A DNA stretch of 64,000 bases from Paractinoplanes durhamensis (GTDB lineage Bacteria > Actinomycetota > Actinomycetes > Mycobacteriales > Micromonosporaceae): contig NZ_BOML01000072.1 in NCBI RefSeq assembly GCF_016862175.1, positions 1 through 64,000 on the forward strand, given 5' to 3'. Under the pieces are notes generated by a model, which was given only the letters and a program-made list of their open reading frames with translations, ran no database searches and had not been told where the DNA came from. The position numbers and the translations under genes were made by a program. Each line of letters starts with the position of its first letter. Within the stretch, counting starts at the first letter, position 1. Below are positions 18,205 through 28,754 of the stretch, piece by piece.

Positions 18205-19215
18205 TCAGGCTCCCCAGCGCAGTGCGGGCGTGTTGACCGGCGCGTCCCACAGGCGCAGCAGCTCGTCGTCCAGTTTCAGCAGGGTGATCGAGCAGCCGGC
18301 CATGTCGAGGCTCGTGATGTACGGCCCGACCAGCGACCGGGCGATCGTGACGCCGGCCTTGGCCAGCAGGGTGTTGACCTCCTGGAACACCACGTAGAGC
18401 TCGATCAGCGGGGTGGCGCCCATGCCGTTGACGAAGGCGAGCACGCCGTCGCCGCCGCTGAAGTCGAGGTCGGCGAGGATCGGCGCGACAAGCATCTCGG
18501 CCGCCTCGGCGGCGTTCGCGATCGGCACCCGGCGCCGGCCCGGTTCGCCGTGGATGCCGATGCCCAGCTCCATCTCGCCGTCCGGCAGGTCGAACGTGGG
18601 TCGGCCGGCCGCCGGGACCGTGCCCGAGGTGAGGGCCAGGCCCATGCTGCGGCCGTTGGCGTTGACCTTGCGGGCGACCGCGGCCACCTCGGCGAGCGGC
18701 TGCCCCTCCTCGGCGGCCGCCCCGGCGATCTTCTCCACCAGGACGGTGACGCCGACCCCGCGGCGGCCGGCCGTGTAGAGGCTGTCCTGCACGGCCACGT
18801 CGTCGTCGGTGACCACCGCGATCACCTCGGTGCCGGAGTCGGCGGCGACGATCTCGGCGGCCATCTCGAAATTCATCACGTCGCCGGTGTAGTTCTTCAC
18901 GATGTGCAGCACCCCGGCGCCGCCGTCGACGCCCTTGGTGGCCGCGACCATCTGATCGGGCACCGGCGAGGTGAAGATCTCGCCGGCGCAGGCCGCGTCG
19001 AGCATGCCGGAGCCGACGAAGCCGGCGTGCAGCGGTTCGTGCCCGGAACCACCGCCGGAGATCAGGCCGACCTTGCCGCGGACGGGCGCGTCACCGCGGA
19101 AGACCACCCGCTGATCATGGTCGACGCGCAACTCGGGATGGGCCGCGGCGACGCCGCGCAGGGCGTCGGCGACAACGGTCGCGGGATCGTTGATGAGCTT
19201 CTTCATCGACGCCAT
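18205..19215 (-). CDS. dhaK: Dihydroxyacetone kinase substrate-binding subunit DhaK
   Basis: DhaK binds dihydroxyacetone covalently through a histidine, seen here in G-I-G-I-H-G-E-P-G. The 336-residue length and the G-G-G-S-G-H-E-P-L-H, Y-T-G-D-V-M-N-F and N-G-M-G-A-T-P-L-I-E-L motifs are typical. It heads the dhaK-dhaL-dhaM unit. Starts at M1 or M4 (M-K-K-L-I-N-D) are equally plausible; no strong ribosome site separates them. The product, DHAP, enters glycolysis. Confidence 0.95.
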   Translation of the reverse strand: MASMKKLINDPATVVADALRGVAAAHPELRVDHDQRVVFRGDAPVRGKVGLISGGGSGHEPLHAGFVGSGMLDAACAGEIFTSPVPDQMVAATKGVDGGAGVLHIVKNYTGDVMNFEMAAEIVAADSGTEVIAVVTDDDVAVQDSLYTAGRRGVGVTVLVEKIAGAAAEEGQPLAEVAAVARKVNANGRSMGLALTSGTVPAAGRPTFDLPDGEMELGIGIHGEPGRRRVPIANAAEAAEMLVAPILADLDFSGGDGVLAFVNGMGATPLIELYVVFQEVNTLLAKAGVTIARSLVGPYITSLDMAGCSITLLKLDDELLRLWDAPVNTPALRWGA

Positions 19216-19224
19216 GGACCCAAG

Positions 19225-20856
19225 CTACGCCACCCGGAACCTCCCGACGATCCGCTGCAGGTCGTTGCTCATTCGGGCGAGCTCGGCGGTGGTCTGCTGG
19301 GCCTCGGTGACCGCGGCCGCGGTGTTCTGGGTGGCGCCGGAGACGTCGCTGACCGCCTCGGAGATCTCGGCCGCTCCCCCGGCCGCCGCGCCGACGCTGC
19401 GGACCATCTCGTTGGTGGTGGCGGTCTGCTGCTCCACCGCCGACGCGATGGTCATCTGGAACTCGTTGATCTGCCCGATCACCGACTGGATCTCGGCGAT
19501 CGCGGTGACCGCGCCGGCCGTGTCGGACTGGATGGCCGCCACCCGGCTGCCGATGTCCTCGGTGGCCTTCGCGGTCTCCTGGGCCAGGTCCTTGACCTCG
19601 CTGGCGACCACCGCGAAGCCCTTGCCGGACTCGCCGGCCCGGGCCGCCTCGATGGTGGCGTTCAGCGCGAGCAGGTTGGTCTGCTCGGCGATCGAGGTGA
19701 TCACCTTGATCACGTTGCCGATCTCGGCCGACGACGCACCCAGCTTGCTGACCGTCTGGTTGGTCGACTCGGCGAGCACCACCGCGTCGGCGGCGACCCG
19801 GGCGGCCTCACCGGCACTGGCCGCGATCTCGTTGATCGCCGCGCCCATCTCCTCGGCACTGGCGGCCACCGTGGCGATGTTCGAACCGACCTCCCCGGCG
19901 CTGGCCGAGACCGCGTTGACCTGCGCGTTGGTGCGCTCGGCGGCCTCCGCGATCTGGCTGGAGGTGGCGGCCAGCTCCTCGCTGGAGCCGGCCAGGGTGA
20001 CCGCGTTCTGCTCCAGCTCCTCGACCGTGTCCCGCAGCGAGCCCATCGCCGAGTCGAGGTCGCGGGCCATCAGGCCGAGCTCGTCGCCGGAGTGCACGCC
20101 GGACCGGACCGTCAGGTCACCGTCGGCGAGGGCCTTCGCGACCCGGGACACCGACCGCACCGAACCGACGATCGCCCGCGCCACGAACACCGACATGGCC
20201 AGCGCCAGCAGCCCGCCGATCACCAGCATCATGATGATCATCAGCCGGGCGCCGGCGTAGTCGCTCTGCGCGGCCGAGGCCCGGGCCGAGGCCTGGGCGG
20301 ACTCGGCCGCGTAAGCGTCATCGAGGTCGCCGGCCGCCTTGTCGACGGCGGTCTGGTAGTCGCCGGTGCGCAACGCCTCGAACTCGGCCGACTTCCCGGC
20401 CCGGGAAAGCACCAGCAGGCGCTCCCGGACCGTTTTCGCCGCCGACCAGTCGGTCTCGAACGCGACCACCAGCGCCGGGTCGGCGGCACTGACCTGGTAC
20501 GCGTCGATCATGGCGTTGAGCTCGGTCTCGTGCTCGTCGATCAGCGCTTCGGCCTTCGCCTTGCCGGCCGCCGTGCGACTGATCCCGTGCCGCAGCAGAT
20601 CCACCCGCAACTGCATCATCATCCGGTCCGCCCGCCCCAGCACGATCAGCGGCTTGACCTGTTTCTCGTACATCGCCTGCACCTGTTTGGCGGTGGCGTC
20701 CAGCTTCATCAGCGCCACCACGCCCACGATGACCGCGACGATGAGCGTGACCGCCGCTCCCGCAATGATCTTCGGAAGGACCGGCAGATCCTTCAGCGTG
20801 CGCCGTCCGCGCGTCATCGTTTCCGCAGTCACGACCTGGCCCCCGCCGTCAGTCAT
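19225..20856 (-). CDS. Methyl-accepting chemotaxis protein
   Basis: About 543 residues. A first membrane helix (I-I-A-G-A-A-V-T-L-I-V-A-V-I-V-G-V) is followed by a four-helix-bundle sensor domain of about 160 residues, a second helix (L-M-I-I-M-M-L-V-I-G-G-L-L-A), a HAMP domain and a long coiled-coil signalling domain. The hairpin tip (V-I-T-S-I-A-E-Q-T-N-L-L-A-L-N-A-T-I-E-A-A-R) is fully conserved. The chosen ATG at 20856 overlaps the upstream membrane-protein gene by 8 bp. Chemoreceptors suit actinomycetes with motile zoospores. The stimulus is unknown; the neighbouring dha genes may be coincidental. Confidence 0.93.
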   Translation of the reverse strand: MTDGGGQVVTAETMTRGRRTLKDLPVLPKIIAGAAVTLIVAVIVGVVALMKLDATAKQVQAMYEKQVKPLIVLGRADRMMMQLRVDLLRHGISRTAAGKAKAEALIDEHETELNAMIDAYQVSAADPALVVAFETDWSAAKTVRERLLVLSRAGKSAEFEALRTGDYQTAVDKAAGDLDDAYAAESAQASARASAAQSDYAGARLMIIMMLVIGGLLALAMSVFVARAIVGSVRSVSRVAKALADGDLTVRSGVHSGDELGLMARDLDSAMGSLRDTVEELEQNAVTLAGSSEELAATSSQIAEAAERTNAQVNAVSASAGEVGSNIATVAASAEEMGAAINEIAASAGEAARVAADAVVLAESTNQTVSKLGASSAEIGNVIKVITSIAEQTNLLALNATIEAARAGESGKGFAVVASEVKDLAQETAKATEDIGSRVAAIQSDTAGAVTAIAEIQSVIGQINEFQMTIASAVEQQTATTNEMVRSVGAAAGGAAEISEAVSDVSGATQNTAAAVTEAQQTTAELARMSNDLQRIVGRFRVA

Positions 20857-21571
20857 TGCCCGTGGACAAGCTTCCATGCAACTGATCGGCAACTGAAAGG
20901 GATCGCTGAGCCGTCCGCGCGATCGCCACCGAGATGAGCGCGCCGAGGGTGGCGATGGCCATGTCCTTGTGCGCGTCCCACATGTCGCCCTGCTGGCCGT
21001 TGTAGGCCTCGGCCGCGCCCGGCGCGAGCGTCATCGCGATCGCCCATTCGAACAGTTCGTAGAGCGCGCTGGTGGACAACACGATGTCGACCGCCGCGAA
21101 CGCCGCCCATTTCCCCAGCCGGCCCTGCAACGCGCGAAAGAGCACCGCGCCGAAGCAGAGCCCGTAGGTGAGGTGCACGAGCCGGTCGAAGTGGTTGCGG
21201 TGCCACCCGAAGACCTCGTTGATCCGGAACCCGAACAGCACGTCGGTCCAGTCGTCATACGGCACGAACGAGTAGATCCACCGCGCCGCCACCGAATGAA
21301 GAGCAAGAAAAATCAGAATCAGCAGAAACGAGGAGTACGGAATTGGCCGCGACCGATTCACCAGAAGCAGGGCGACCAGACCCACAACCGTGAGCGAGTG
21401 GTGCAGGGCCTGCTCGGCCGGGTAGATCGGCCGCCACCAGGTGATGGCCACCAGAAGGACGAACGCTGCCAGCGTCCAGAGCTTCGCCCGTCCCGTTGTC
21501 ACGTCGTCGATGTCGATATCGCGTACTGCGGTTCCCCCGGTCATGGCGGTCAGCCAACCAGCGGCGATCAC
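20849..21571 (-). CDS. YjdF-like (DUF2238) integral membrane protein
   Basis: Up to 240 residues with about six hydrophobic helices. The family pattern is visible: a charged loop with F-G-W-H-R-N-H-F-D-R-L-V-H, then A-L-Y-E-L-F-E-W and Q-G-D-M-W-D-A-H-K-D-M. The function of the family is unknown. Both the GTG at 21571 and an ATG at 21544 are possible starts, neither with a clear ribosome site. Its end overlaps the chemoreceptor start by 8 bp, so the two are likely cotranscribed. Confidence 0.82.
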   Translation of the reverse strand: MIAAGWLTAMTGGTAVRDIDIDDVTTGRAKLWTLAAFVLLVAITWWRPIYPAEQALHHSLTVVGLVALLLVNRSRPIPYSSFLLILIFLALHSVAARWIYSFVPYDDWTDVLFGFRINEVFGWHRNHFDRLVHLTYGLCFGAVLFRALQGRLGKWAAFAAVDIVLSTSALYELFEWAIAMTLAPGAAEAYNGQQGDMWDAHKDMAIATLGALISVAIARTAQRSLSVADQLHGSLSTGND

Positions 21572-21616
21572 CGGCCCGATCTCGGCCGCACCACGAGTTG
21601 ATATCGACGCGGGTCG

Positions 21617-22727
21617 TCACCCCCGCAGGCGAAGATCGCCGGCCAGCAGCCGGGGCAGCAGGTCGTCGCGCAGGGCCCGCAGGGCGTCGTTCTCCCGGCC
21701 GGTGCGCTCACGCAGGGCGAACAGCGGCCGGACCCGCTCGGCGAAGCCGGCCACTGCTCGCGGGTCCGGCCGGCGCACTTCGACGGCCAGGGCCCGGGTG
21801 CGGTTGAGGCCCGGCACGGCCGAGTCGGAGTTCATCCCGGCCAGGTCGAGGCCGCGCAGCAGGAAGTAGGCGTATTCCAGCGGCACCGTCACCGGGCGTA
21901 CGTAGAAGGTGGTGTCGATCGGGAAGAAGTCGCCGCTCGACCAGTGCACCGAGCCGACCGTGCCCTTACGGCCGACGACGATGCCCGGCCCGCGGACCAG
22001 CGGCGTGTCGTGCCGGCCGGACGGTCCGCCGCTGCCGTAGACGGTGACCGCGCCGGCCCGGCGCCGAGCGGCCGGCAGGGCCTTGCCGTAGACCAGATCG
22101 ACCAGGTCACTCAAGGGACAGGCGGGCCCGGCCGGCCCGATCGCCGCGTACTCCGCCGCGGCCAGCCGCATCGCCGCCGCGGCCAGGCGTTCGTTGCCGG
22201 CGATCTTCCGGTCCAGGGCGGTCAGCAGGTCGGCGATCGCGCCCTGCTCCCCCAGCGGCGGAAGCACGATCGGCAGGCCGCCGAGGATGCCGAGGTTGAT
22301 GTGCGGGACGCCGGTGGTGATCGCGCTGCTGTGGATCGCGGCCTGCATCGCCGCCGACCGGAACTGGTAGTAGATGAAGCGCGGATCGGCCTTGGCCGGG
22401 TCGACCCGCAGGCGCATCTGCGACTGGGAGATGACGTAGGTGTCGTGCGGCCCGGCCGGCACCAGGCCGACCTGGCCGAGGGTGCCGCGCTGGGTGAAGA
22501 CGACGTCGCCCGGCCGGGCCAGGTTGCGGGCGAGCTCGCCACCTGCTTTCGCGGCGGTCACGTAGACGAACTCGGACTCGTCGAAGAAGCCGGCACTCGC
22601 CAGGTTGACGCCGCGGATCACCGGCACGCCGTCCGGCACGTAGTCCTTGCCGCCGAGCAGCGACCCGAACGGCCCGCCGACCAGGCCTTTCGGGACGGCG
22701 ATGGCGCGGACCGTGCCGACCGCCCAG

Positions 22728-22735
<8 letters not shown>
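21617..22735 (-). CDS. hsdS: Type I restriction-modification specificity subunit
   Basis: HsdS determines the DNA target of the type I methyltransferase complex. The 372-residue protein has two target-recognition halves, each followed by a conserved helical region (I-V-L-P-P-L-G-E-Q-G-A-I-A-D-L-L-T-A-L-D-R-K-I near residue 190, and the C-terminal F-A-E-R-V-R-P-L-F-A-L-R-E-R). The ATG at 22735 overlaps the hsdM stop by 8 bp; longer readings in this frame are an overlap with hsdM. No hsdR is present next to it. Confidence 0.9.
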
Positions 22736-24203
<1,468 letters not shown>

Positions 24204-25037
24204 CGACGATCCGTTCTCTAGACACAGGGTCCCGGCCCTGAAGTAAACGCCCCCGCCCGCCCCAGCGAAACATCACCACACGGCCCACCGCTCAGCGCCG
24301 CCGATCAGGCATTCACCGCCATGATCAACCCGAACGCCACGACCGCAACCCAGACGGCAGCGCCCGCGCCCTGTCCCGCCCTGTCTTTGAGTGCAGGTCG
24401 AGCAGCCGCACCTCGGCGCGGCCGGTCCGGGTGTCCCGGGGGCGTTTGTGCGCTTCGAGGCACCAGCGCCGGCCGCCCTGCTTCACCGAGATCTTGGAAA
24501 CTTCCTGCGCCGCGCTAGCAGCAACTCGACAAGATCGAATCGAGCCGCCGTGCCCACAGAGGATACATACGACATTCCCCCTATACCTGTTCACTCGGCT
24601 CCGTCCGAACATCCCACAAATCAGGCGATCACTCACTGATCGGCCGACGCCCAGGGCCACCGACTTCACGGAAGTCGGGGCCTCGCCCTCGCAGCCAGAG
24701 GCCGAAATCCAGGAAAACGGGGTCTCGTCGCACACCCGAGGCCCCGACATCAAGGATTTGAAGTCCTGGCCCGCGCCCGCGCAGACCCCGCTATCAAGGA
24801 AATCGGGCCGAACGGCCCGCCTCGCACCGACACACGACCACGCCCTGCCACGTGAATCATCACGAGTACGGCTTTCCGAGAGCCGCTCGGCGACCCTCAG
24901 CGGTATGCCGGCGCGGTGAACGCGCAGATCCGGCTCTCGGTCGACCGGCGCGCCGACCACGGAATGGCCGCTGCGGGCGAACAAAGCGCCGGCAGGCCGG
25001 GCTGGGCCGCCACCGCCGATCTGAGGGGTGAGGCGGG
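24204..25037. other. Long intergenic stretch without a supported gene, with degenerate repeats
   Basis: Open frames here have poor third-position GC bias and no recognisable domain; local GC is below the surroundings near 24520-24650. Three degenerate units around ATCAAGGA/ATCCAGGA recur at about 24699, 24739 and 24784, roughly 40-45 bp apart. A small perfect hairpin (8-bp stem, 3-base loop) spans 24660-24678. No RNA gene was recognised. Confidence 0.5.
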
Positions 25038-26237
25038 TCAGGCTCGGGCCAGCCAGGAATTTGGGTCCTGGCGTACCTGGTCTATTGCGCTCAAGGCTGC
25101 GCCCATCACCGCGGCGTCCGGGCCCAAGGGGGCCGGTCGCACCGACACCGGGGCCCAGCCTGAGGTCAGGACCCGGCGGCTCAGCTCTCGCTCCACCGAC
25201 TCGATCAGCCAAGATGCCAGCAGGGAGTAGCTGCCGCCCAGCAGGACCGTGTCCACGTCGATGATGTTGATCAAGGCGGAGAGGGCCACGCCCAAGGCGG
25301 AGCCGGCTCGGTCCAGGGCGGCCAGCACCTCGGGGTTGCCGGCCGAGGCCAGGTCGTCGATGGCCACCGCCGGGGAGTACGGCATCGGGGCCGCGCCCGG
25401 GAGGATCTGCTGCAAGCCCGCGTAGTGCTGCAGGCAACCGGTGGCGCCGCAGGCGCATGGTGGGCCGTCGCTGTCCACCGCCACGTGGCCCAGGGAGCCG
25501 CCCCAACCCCGGGCGCCGCGCAGCAGGGCGCCGCCCAGGACCAGGCCGGCGCCGATGTCGAACTCGCCGCTCACGCAGACGAAGTCGCGCAGGGCGGGGG
25601 CGCTCGCGTACAGCTCGCCCAGCGCGGCCAGGCTGGCGTCGTTGTCGACGGTGACCGGGCCCAGGGCGGGGCGCAGGGCGGCGCCGGCGTCCACGTCGCG
25701 CCAGCCCAGCACCGGCGCGAACCGCACGATGCTGCCGTCCTCGACCGGGCCGGGGACGGCCAGCGTGGTGCCGACCACGGTGAGGTGCTCCGCGGCCGCG
25801 GCGGCCATCGCCGCGCGGCCCATCTCGGCCAGGCTGGCCAGGGCCTCCGCGGCCGTTTTGGGGCGAGGGGCGAACGCCAGGTGCCGGACCGCGCCGGTCA
25901 GGTCGACCACGCACGCCGACAGCGTGTCCACCCGGATGTCCAGGCCCAGGCCGGCCGGGCCGGTCGCCGCCAGGGTCAGGCCGACCCGCGGGCGGCCGCT
26001 GTTGCCCGAGCGCGCCGGGCCGGCCTCGATGATCAGGCCGCCGGCCAGCAGGTCGTCGACGATGCGGGAGATGGTCGGTCTGGTCAGGCCGGTCGCCACC
26101 GCGAGCTCGATCCGGGAGATCGGCGCCGCGGCGCCGACGATCTGCCGGAACGTCAAGGAGAGGTTGTGGGCCCGCAGGCTTTCCTGGCGTACGGGAGTGT
26201 CCGTGGCCGGCGCCACGCGATGCACCGGCCGGGTCAT
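25038..26237 (-). CDS. ROK-family transcriptional repressor
   Basis: The 399-residue protein combines an N-terminal winged HTH (I-S-R-I-E-L-A-V-A-T-G-L-T-R-P-T-I-S-R-I-V-D-D-L) with a ROK sugar-kinase-like domain including G-L-D-I-R-V-D, D-N-D-A-S-L-A-A-L-G-E and the zinc-binding C-A-C-G-A-T-G-C-L. Its ATG overlaps the DUF6807 gene stop (ATGA). It is the last gene of the leftward hydrolase arm and is the best candidate to control both arms, plausibly through the direct repeats at 29611-29700. Confidence 0.9.
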   Translation of the reverse strand: MTRPVHRVAPATDTPVRQESLRAHNLSLTFRQIVGAAAPISRIELAVATGLTRPTISRIVDDLLAGGLIIEAGPARSGNSGRPRVGLTLAATGPAGLGLDIRVDTLSACVVDLTGAVRHLAFAPRPKTAAEALASLAEMGRAAMAAAAAEHLTVVGTTLAVPGPVEDGSIVRFAPVLGWRDVDAGAALRPALGPVTVDNDASLAALGELYASAPALRDFVCVSGEFDIGAGLVLGGALLRGARGWGGSLGHVAVDSDGPPCACGATGCLQHYAGLQQILPGAAPMPYSPAVAIDDLASAGNPEVLAALDRAGSALGVALSALINIIDVDTVLLGGSYSLLASWLIESVERELSRRVLTSGWAPVSVRPAPLGPDAAVMGAALSAIDQVRQDPNSWLARA

Positions 26238-27055
26238 GACACCAGCTGCGACGCGTACGCGGCGGCCCGCTCGTCGGGCAGTTCGCCGTCCGCGACCACG
26301 GTGACCACCCGCCGGGTCACCGACTCGCCGGCCGCCAGCACGAGCGGCGCATCCCAGGCCAGGGCCGACCCGACGCCGAGGTAGTCGCGGGTGCGCACGA
26401 ACCAGCGGTCGGCCCTGGTGGCCGGGTCCCCGCCGGCGAACACCAGCGTCCAAGCCGGGCCGCCGACCGACACCCAGGGCGCACGGTGCCCGTGCACGTC
26501 GGCCGACACCCGGCAGGCGCCGGGTGAGGGTGCGCGCCAGAAGAACCCGCCGTAGCCGGCGCCGGAGCGGCCGTGCGCGGCGGGGCTGCGGATCGGCAGG
26601 TCGCGTTCGGCCACGTTGGCCAGGGTGAAGGTGAAGTCCAGGGCCCACGCGTCGTCGTCGAGCGGCCGGGCCTCGATGATCCGCCGCTCGGCCAGCAGCG
26701 ACGCGCCGTCGATGGTGTCCCAGCGCAGCGCCTGGCTGAGCTCGGTGTCGGTGCGCCGCAGCCAGCGCACGTGCCGCTGGCTGCCCTGGTTGTCGAGCCA
26801 GGCCGGCCCGTGCCCGGCGATGAACGTGCGGCCGCCCCAGAAGTTCCCGCCGTCCACCTCGGCCACCGCGACGCTGACGCCCAGGTGGTGCCGGTGCGAC
26901 GGCGGGGTCAGCTCGGTGACGACCGTGCCGCCGAGGGTGCGGACCGGATGAAGGTACGGCCGGGGGGCGAGCCCGACCGGCAGGTCGGGCGCCCAGGTGT
27001 ACTCGGCGACGGGGCGGCCGGCGAGGCGGAAGACTGCTGGGGCGTCACCGGTCAC
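26234..27055 (-). CDS. DUF6807 (PmoA-like) family protein, copy 1
   Basis: The 273-residue protein belongs to the PmoA-like DUF6807 family: R-P-Y-L-H-P-V-R-T-L-G-G, a H-R-H-H-L-G-V-S-V-A core, N-F-W-G-G-R-T-F and Y-G-G-F-F-W-R-A-P. The biochemical function is not established; genes are usually found with sugar enzymes or Gfo/Idh oxidoreductases. The start is the GTG at 27055, preceded by GGAGG at 27061-27065. It is a clear paralog of the gene at 28751-29569. No signal peptide is seen, so it is cytoplasmic. Confidence 0.8.
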   Translation of the reverse strand: MTGDAPAVFRLAGRPVAEYTWAPDLPVGLAPRPYLHPVRTLGGTVVTELTPPSHRHHLGVSVAVAEVDGGNFWGGRTFIAGHGPAWLDNQGSQRHVRWLRRTDTELSQALRWDTIDGASLLAERRIIEARPLDDDAWALDFTFTLANVAERDLPIRSPAAHGRSGAGYGGFFWRAPSPGACRVSADVHGHRAPWVSVGGPAWTLVFAGGDPATRADRWFVRTRDYLGVGSALAWDAPLVLAAGESVTRRVVTVVADGELPDERAAAYASQLVS

Positions 27056-27099
27056 GCTTGCCTCCGGGCGAGTGGATCCGTACGCCAGCAGAATAACCA

Positions 27100-27252
27100 C
27101 TACCGCAGGTAGGCCATGGGGGTGAACGCCGAAGCCCGGGCGGCGCTCAGTTGCGGCCGGTCCGGGCCGGTCCCGGCGCCCGGCCCGCGGTTGCGGAACT
27201 CGGCGAACCGCGCACCCCGCCCGGCGGCGAGCACCACGGCCAGGAGTTTCAT
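27100..27252 (-). pseudogene. 50-codon ORF, possible remnant of a Gfo/Idh-type oxidoreductase
   Basis: An ATG at 27252 overlaps the GH43 stop (ATGA), the same coupling used by the neighbouring genes. The peptide begins M-K-L-L-A-V-V-L-A-A-G-R-G-A-R-F-A-E-F, resembling the first strand and turn of Gfo/Idh dehydrogenases, which are often neighbours of DUF6807 genes, then stops after 50 codons. It may be the residue of a deleted gene. The match is by eye and short; it could be a small real protein. Confidence 0.35.
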
Positions 27253-28754
27253 GGGGCCTCCCCGGAGTGCGACGGCTGACGTGCGGCGACCCGGAACGGA
27301 TCGAAGTCGGCGTGCCCGGCGGCGGTGCCCGCCCGGGCGGTGGCGAACAGTCCGAGGGTCGCCCCGATCCATCCACCGGGCGCGGCGGCGAAGGTGGCCT
27401 CGACCCCGTCGGCGGCGAAGTGAACGATCCCGTCGGCGACGGTCACGGCGATCCGCAGCGCCGCGTCACCGGGCACGGGCTGCGGCGGCACCAGGTCGTA
27501 TTCCGGTCCGTCCGGCTCGTCGGCGCTCCGGCAGGCGAGCACGGTCCCGCCCGCCCGGTGCTCCAGCCCGATCCAGGCGTACGTCTTGCCGCGCACCACC
27601 ACGCCGGCCCGCGACCCGGCCGGCGCCGCGAGCCGCACGGAGGTCTCGGCCCGGAAGCGCGGCCCCGGCAGCCGCTGTCCGAGCACGTTGGGCACCGCCC
27701 GCAGATCCCCCGACGGCCAGGGGACGCACGCCATCCGAAGCCCACCCGCGCGGTCGAGCAGCCAACCGGTCTGCGGGTTGGCCGGCCACGTCCACTGCGG
27801 GCCGGGCACCCCGCCGGCGAACGGGTCGCCGCTCGGCGGGGCGCAGATCGGGGCGCCCTGCAACGGCTTCCGGTGGTGGGTGACCGGGGAACCGTGGCGG
27901 CCGATCACCGGCCATCCGTCGCCGCCCATCCGGACCGGCTGCAGGTGCACGACCCGGCCGTACGGTCCGAGGTCCTGGAAATGCACGAACCAGTCGTCGA
28001 CCCACGCGCCCTGGTGCGGGCCGTTGATCTCGGTGTTGCCCTGGGCCAGGACGATCCGCGGCTCGTAGCGGCCGAGGACGCTGCGCGACCGCATCGCGTA
28101 CTGCCAGCCGTCGGCGACGCCGCCGGCCGGGGCGAAGATCCAGTACCAGCCGTCGCGCCGGTACCACTTGGGGCCTTCCAGGGTGTAGCAGCCGGGGATG
28201 GCGGCGCCGTCGACCAGGACCATGCCGTTGTCGAGCGGGCGGGTCAGGTCGGCGGTCATCCGGTAGGCGGTGAGCCGGTTGTTGAAGCCGCAGCGGCTGC
28301 GCGCCCAGGCGTGCACGAGGTAGGCGTTGCCGTCGTCGTCCCACAGCGGGCACGGGTCGATCAGCCCGCGCCCGGCCAGCACGAGCCGCGGCGCGGTCCA
28401 CGGGCCGCGCGGGTCGGTGGCGGTGGTGACGTAGATGCCGTGGTCGGGGTCGGGGTAGACGATCCAGAAGCGGCCGGCGTGGTGGCGCAGCGCGGGCGCC
28501 CACACCCCGCAACCGGGGCGCGGGGTGGCGTAGACGGCTTCCGGCACGAGCCGTTGCAGCGCATGCCCGATCAGCTGCCAGTTGACCAGGTCGACGGAGT
28601 GCAGCACGGGCAGCCCGGGCACCCGGTTGAAGCTGGACGCGGTCAGGTAGAAGTCCCGGCCGACCCGGACCACGTCGGGATCGGACCAGTCGGCGTAGAG
28701 GACCGGGTTGCGGTAGGAACCGTCGCCGGTGTCCGCCGTCCAGGGCGCGGTCAC
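27249..28754 (-). CDS. Glycoside hydrolase family 43 (beta-xylosidase/arabinofuranosidase-like), cytoplasmic
   Basis: The 501-residue protein has an N-terminal five-bladed propeller (about 10-310) and a C-terminal concanavalin-like domain (about 330-495) typical of GH43 xylosidases. Catalytic landmarks: Asp in Y-A-D-W-S-D-P-D, the pKa-tuning Asp in L-I-D-P-C-P-L-W and the acid Glu in T-L-E-G-P-K-W. No signal peptide is present, so it likely cleaves imported oligosaccharides such as xylo- or arabino-oligomers. The GTG start overlaps the upstream DUF6807 stop (GTGA). Confidence 0.9.
   Translation of the reverse strand: MTAPWTADTGDGSYRNPVLYADWSDPDVVRVGRDFYLTASSFNRVPGLPVLHSVDLVNWQLIGHALQRLVPEAVYATPRPGCGVWAPALRHHAGRFWIVYPDPDHGIYVTTATDPRGPWTAPRLVLAGRGLIDPCPLWDDDGNAYLVHAWARSRCGFNNRLTAYRMTADLTRPLDNGMVLVDGAAIPGCYTLEGPKWYRRDGWYWIFAPAGGVADGWQYAMRSRSVLGRYEPRIVLAQGNTEINGPHQGAWVDDWFVHFQDLGPYGRVVHLQPVRMGGDGWPVIGRHGSPVTHHRKPLQGAPICAPPSGDPFAGGVPGPQWTWPANPQTGWLLDRAGGLRMACVPWPSGDLRAVPNVLGQRLPGPRFRAETSVRLAAPAGSRAGVVVRGKTYAWIGLEHRAGGTVLACRSADEPDGPEYDLVPPQPVPGDAALRIAVTVADGIVHFAADGVEATFAAAPGGWIGATLGLFATARAGTAAGHADFDPFRVAARQPSHSGEAP

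Noticed and set aside
24435..24465. Shared peptide fragment E-A-H-K here and near 40020-40040, as a repeated mobile relic
   Set aside because: Similarity is limited to about 16 bases and does not extend on either side.
24325..25914. A long minus-strand frame continuing past the ROK gene into the gap
   Set aside because: Its first part is an alternative frame of the ROK gene and the rest lacks actinomycete codon bias.
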